From Streptomyces sp. TN58 (GTDB lineage Bacteria; Actinomycetota; Actinomycetes; Streptomycetales; Streptomycetaceae), in the NCBI RefSeq assembly GCF_001941845.1, contig NZ_CP018870.1, forward strand, positions 3,343,501 through 3,407,500: a stretch of DNA of 64,000 nt, written 5' to 3'. The position numbers were made by a program, and so were the translations under genes. Positions 60,859-64,000 of the stretch are shown one piece after another. Position 1 is the first letter of the stretch. The number at the start of each line of letters is the position of its first letter. The notes beneath the pieces were generated by a model. It was not told the DNA's origin, did no database searches, and saw only the letters and a list, made by a program, of their open reading frames with translations.

Positions 60859-62676
60859 CTACTTGACGACGGTGATCCGGTTCGCCGCCGGCGGGGCGAT
60901 CGGCGAGGACGCCGAGGAGTTCTTCGTCAGGTAGGCGTTGAAGCAGTCCAGGTCGGACGCGCCGACCAGCTTGTTCTTGTGCTCCTTCAGGACGGTGAAG
61001 CCGTCACCGCCACCCGCGAGGAACTCGTTCATCGCGACCCGGTAGGTCTTGGCGGGGTCGATCGGGGCACCGTTCAGCCTGACCGAGTCCACGACGATGC
61101 GGTCCGCGCCCGCCTTCGTCATGTCGAGGGTGTAGGTGAAGCCCTTCGACACCTGCAGGATCTTCGGGTTCGCCCCGTTGACCGGCCCGCTGACCTGCTG
61201 CTGGAGCGCGGTGATCAGCTGCGCGCCGGTCAGGTCCACGATGTTCATCATGTTGGTGAACGGCTGGACCGTGAAGGACTCGCCGTACGTCACGACGCCG
61301 TCGCCCTCGGAGCCCGAGGCCTTGTAGGCGAGGTCGGAGCGGATGCCGCCCGGGTTCATCAGGGCCAGCTGCGCGCCGCCCTTGTCCGCCGGGGCGAGCG
61401 CCTCCAGCTGCGCGTCGGCGATCAGGTCGCCGAGCGGCTTCTCGGGCTCCGCCGAGCCGCGGCCCGGGATGTCCGCCGAGATGAAGCCCTGCGGGCGGTT
61501 GGCGATCGGGGCCGCCAGGGCGTTCCAGCGACCGAGCAGCTCGGTCATGTCCGCGGCCTTGGGCTGGTCGCGGTGGACGACCTTGTTGACCGGCTTGGGC
61601 GCGCTGACCGGCGTACGGACGATGTCCTTGGTCTGCCGGTCGTAGGTGAGCGTGGTGTCCGTGAACAGACGGCCGATGGAGGCCGCCGAGGTCACCGCGC
61701 GCGGGTTGCCCGCCGGGTCGGGGATGTTGCAGGCGTAGGCCTGGTGGGTGTGGCCCGTGACCAGCGCGTCGACCTTGGCGTCGACGTTCTTGGCGATGTC
61801 CACGATCGCACCCGAGATGCCGGCGCCGGCGCCCGGGACGTCGCAGTCGTAGTTGTACGCGCCGTTCGCGGGCAGACCGCCCTCGTGGATCAGCGCGACG
61901 ATCGACTTCACGCCCTGCTTGTTCAGCTCGGCGGCGTACTTGTTGATCGTCTCGATCTCGTCGCCGAACTTGAGGCCCTTGACGCCCTCGGCCGTCACGA
62001 CGTCCGGGGTGCCCTCCAGGGTGACGCCGATGAAGCCGATCTTCACGTCGCCCTTCTTCCACACGTAGGTGGGCGACATCAGGGGGCGCTTGGTCTTCTC
62101 GTCGGTGACGTTCGCGGCGAGGTACTGGAAGGTGGAGCCCGTGAACTCCTTGCCGAACTCGTAGCAGCCCTCGACCGGGTGGCAGCCGCCGTACGCCATG
62201 CGGCGCAGCTCTGCCTTGCCCTCGTCGAACTCGTGGTTGCCGACGCTGCTGACGTTCAGCCCCAGCTTGTTCAGCGCCTCGATGCTCGGCTCGTCGTGGA
62301 AGAGACCGGACAGCATCGGGCTGCCGCCGATCATGTCGCCGGCCGCCGCGGTGACGGAGTACTCGTGGCCCTTGCGGGCCTCGCGCAGGCTGGTCGCGAG
62401 GTACTCGACCCCGCCCGCGGGTATGGCCTTGGTGGTGCCGTCGGCCTGACGCTCCGTCACGGTGCCGGAGGAGCCCTGCGGGGGCTCCAGGGTGCCGTGG
62501 AAGTCGTTGATCGACAGCATCTGCACTTCGACGGTCCGGCTCTTGGCCTTACCGCCACCACTCGCGGCACCGGCCGGCAGTGCGGCCGCGACCATCGCTC
62601 CGGCTCCGGCCGTGACGGCGAGGGCGGCGAAGGTCAACCGGCGGTTTCGACGGTGCCGTTGTGGCGTCGCTGACAT
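60859..62676 (-). CDS. Secreted 5'-nucleotidase / UshA-like phosphoesterase
   Basis: The 605-residue enzyme has an exported N-terminus (RRLTFAALAVTAGAGAMVAAALPAG is the signal), a metallophosphatase domain with INDFHGT, AAGDMIGGSP, GNHEFDEG and VTGHTHQAYAC, and a C-terminal nucleotide-binding domain (about 350-600: MNPGGIRSD, GESFTVQPFTN). It releases phosphate and nucleosides from extracellular nucleotides, useful in phosphate starvation, although I see no clear PHO box before it. Divergent from mshD. Confidence 0.93.
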   Translation of the reverse strand: MSATPQRHRRNRRLTFAALAVTAGAGAMVAAALPAGAASGGGKAKSRTVEVQMLSINDFHGTLEPPQGSSGTVTERQADGTTKAIPAGGVEYLATSLREARKGHEYSVTAAAGDMIGGSPMLSGLFHDEPSIEALNKLGLNVSSVGNHEFDEGKAELRRMAYGGCHPVEGCYEFGKEFTGSTFQYLAANVTDEKTKRPLMSPTYVWKKGDVKIGFIGVTLEGTPDVVTAEGVKGLKFGDEIETINKYAAELNKQGVKSIVALIHEGGLPANGAYNYDCDVPGAGAGISGAIVDIAKNVDAKVDALVTGHTHQAYACNIPDPAGNPRAVTSAASIGRLFTDTTLTYDRQTKDIVRTPVSAPKPVNKVVHRDQPKAADMTELLGRWNALAAPIANRPQGFISADIPGRGSAEPEKPLGDLIADAQLEALAPADKGGAQLALMNPGGIRSDLAYKASGSEGDGVVTYGESFTVQPFTNMMNIVDLTGAQLITALQQQVSGPVNGANPKILQVSKGFTYTLDMTKAGADRIVVDSVRLNGAPIDPAKTYRVAMNEFLAGGGDGFTVLKEHKNKLVGASDLDCFNAYLTKNSSASSPIAPPAANRITVVK

Positions 62677-62845
62677 TTAGTCCCCTTTGCGGACAGCGGT
62701 ACTGCATGGGAGGTCCGCCGAAGCCTAAGGTCAACGCGCGTAGCTCTACCAGGGGGTAACCGGTATCGCGTTGGTTACGCGCAAAGAAGGACCGACCCCG
62801 CGCCCGTACTCCACCCGGCGGCCGGGACGGTCGTAGGCTCGTTCC

Positions 62846-63772
62846 ATGACTGACGCAAGCGCGGGCCCGGAGCCGGGACGGCAGATCAAGACCCTCGACG
62901 AGCTGACGGGGGAACAGGCCGACGCCGTCCTCGACCTGATCGAGGACGCGGCGCGTACGGACGGCACCACCGCCGTCTCCGAACAGGGAAGGCTCCAGCT
63001 GCGCGGAGGACCCCGCGCGGGTGTCCGGCACTTCCTGCTCACCGACGGCGGCCGACTCGCCGCGTACGGGCAGCTGGAGGACACCGACCCGGTGGAGGCA
63101 CCGGCCGCCGAACTCGTCGTACACCCCGCCCTGCGCGGCCGCGGCCACGGACGGGCCATGGGGATGGCCCTGCTGGCCGCCTCCGGCAAGCGCCTCCGGG
63201 TCTGGGCCCACGGCGGCAAGTCCGCCGCCCGGCACCTCGCCCAGGTACTGGGCCTGACCCTCTTCCGCGAGCTGCGCCAGCTGCGCAGGCCGCTGGCCGA
63301 GGGGGCCCCGCTGCCGGACCCGGTCCTCCCGCCGGGCGTGACCGTACGGGCCTTCCAGCCCGGCAGCGACGACGCGGCCTGGCTCGCGGCTAACGCGGCC
63401 GCCTTCGCCCACCACCCCGAGCAGGGGTCGCTCACGCAGCGCGACCTGGACGACCGGATCGCGCAGCCGTGGTTCGACGCCAAGGGGTTCTTCCTCGCCG
63501 AGCGCGACGGCGAGCTGGTCGGCTTCCACTGGACGAAGGTCCACGCGGCGGAGCAGCTGGGCGAGGTCTACGTGGTCGGCGTCCTGCCCGGCGCCCAGGG
63601 CGGGGGCCTCGGCAAGGCCCTCACCGCGATCGGCCTCCAGCACCTGGCGGCCCAGGGCCTGCCGACGGCCATGCTCTACGTCGACGCCGACAACCCGGCG
63701 GCGCTGGCCGTCTACGAAGGCCTCGGCTTCACCACCCACGAGGTGGACCTGATGTACCGCACGGAAAGCTGA
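62846..63772 (+). CDS. mshD: Mycothiol synthase MshD
   Basis: Last step of mycothiol synthesis: acetylates Cys-GlcN-Ins with acetyl-CoA. The 308-residue protein has two GNAT domains. The first (LVVHPALRGRGHGRAMGMALLAAS) and the second (VYVVGVLPGAQGGGLGKALTAIGLQHLA, then TAMLYVDADNPAALAVYEGLGF) both have acetyl-CoA motifs; the second is the catalytic one in the family. mshA lies about 31 kb away in the window; mshB and mshC are not seen. ATG 62846 fits. Confidence 0.94.
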   Translation: MTDASAGPEPGRQIKTLDELTGEQADAVLDLIEDAARTDGTTAVSEQGRLQLRGGPRAGVRHFLLTDGGRLAAYGQLEDTDPVEAPAAELVVHPALRGRGHGRAMGMALLAASGKRLRVWAHGGKSAARHLAQVLGLTLFRELRQLRRPLAEGAPLPDPVLPPGVTVRAFQPGSDDAAWLAANAAAFAHHPEQGSLTQRDLDDRIAQPWFDAKGFFLAERDGELVGFHWTKVHAAEQLGEVYVVGVLPGAQGGGLGKALTAIGLQHLAAQGLPTAMLYVDADNPAALAVYEGLGFTTHEVDLMYRTES

Positions 63773-63777
63773 CCCCA

Positions 63778-63923
63778 AGCCCCGCCGGCGTTCGAGGCGC
63801 GGGGGCCCGGGGGCAGCGCCGCCGCACCGGCACACCCCACGCCCCCGCCGCCTCGTCCAACCCCGCCGGCACCCCATCCAGCCCCGCCGGCGTTCGAGGC
63901 GCGGGGGCCCGGGGCCGCGCCGC
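63778..63923. repeat. Two palindromic repeat copies downstream of mshD
   Basis: Copies at about 63778-63821 and 63879-63923, each with AGCCCCGCCGGCGTTCGAGG then CGCGGGGGCCCGGGG, about 101 bases apart. The first begins just after the mshD stop, so its hairpins may also end that transcript. Same family as 7134-7492 and 11151-11310. The last 77 bases of the window show nothing further. Confidence 0.8.
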
Positions 63924-64000
63924 CGGCAACGCCGCCGCACCGGCACACCCCCGAACGCCACACGCCATTCACCGGGCATTCAGAACCGCTTGCGACCCTC

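Noticed and set aside
62677..62845. PHO box between the 5'-nucleotidase and mshD
   Set aside because: GTAACC/GATACC/GTTACCC-like pieces exist but do not fit the GTTCACC 11-bp unit well enough.

Overview
The window is a high-GC (roughly 70 % or more) actinobacterial chromosome segment, almost certainly from Streptomyces or a very close relative. The evidence is the strong GC bias at third codon positions, frequent GTG/TTG starts, genus-typical regulators (GlnR, PhoR-PhoP, Nur, MsiK, CdgB, RsiG, CarD), both mycothiol genes mshA and mshD, and a gene order like the conserved core of Streptomyces chromosomes. I see no prophage, insertion sequence, CRISPR array, biosynthetic cluster or replication origin. 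The only RNA gene I can support is one tRNA-Thr.

Layout. 1-6.3 kb: a truncated membrane-anchored carbohydrate-binding-like protein, the GAF-PAS-GGDEF diguanylate cyclase CdgB with a BldD-type palindrome upstream, a flavin reductase, the ribosome-rescue hydrolase ArfB, TerD and a lipoprotein M1 peptidase. 6.3-9.4 kb: an HbpS-SenS-SenR type three-component redox/haem sensing system, with hbpS divergent from senSR across a 620-bp repeat-filled gap. 9.4-17 kb: a GH26-like enzyme, a pentapeptide-repeat protein, a GNAT, tRNA-Thr, the multi-sugar ABC ATPase MsiK preceded by a DasR-like site, a nucleotidyltransferase and a DoxX-like membrane protein. 17-22 kb: a leftward housekeeping run carD-ispD-ispF-cysS-rlmB. 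22-26 kb: a lipoprotein, then phoP/phoR divergent from phoU over a PHO box. 26-34.6 kb: a tiny Cys-rich protein, a TetR/DUF2867 divergent pair with twin operators, gpmA, an MFS transporter, YbjN plus mshA, a methyltransferase and an NlpC/P60 hydrolase. 34.6-35.1 kb: a ~450-bp imperfect palindrome.

35-41.5 kb: a receiver-PP2C phosphatase, three small leftward genes (DUF2516, HbhA-like, XRE regulator), a HemK-like methyltransferase, an Eis-like acetyltransferase, the c-di-GMP-binding anti-sigma factor RsiG and Dtd. 41.7-49.8 kb: YgfZ, Nur, a nitrobindin-like protein, a 33-residue membrane peptide, three overlapping genes for look-alike single-pass proteins, DUF3099, DUF1416 plus a thiosulfate sulfurtransferase behind a Cys-containing leader peptide, and an LmeA-type protein. 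49.8-64 kb: a repeat-rich membrane protein with a MoaD-like partner, glnR, a LacI regulator, an HtrA-type protease with an adjacent OmpR/histidine-kinase pair, a Tat-exported PI-PLC-like protein, a TetR/hydrolase divergent pair with twin operators, a secreted 5'-nucleotidase and mshD.

Themes. Two c-di-GMP components (CdgB synthesises it, RsiG binds it to hold WhiG) are in one segment. Phosphate control (PhoRPU), nitrogen control (GlnR), nickel control (Nur) and haem/redox control (HbpS-SenSR) sit alongside them. Mycothiol synthesis is represented by its first (MshA) and last (MshD) enzymes. The less explained items are the palindromic element, a dispersed GC-rich palindromic repeat family next to several genes, the three-paralogue operon, the Cys-rich micro-protein and several unassigned operators.
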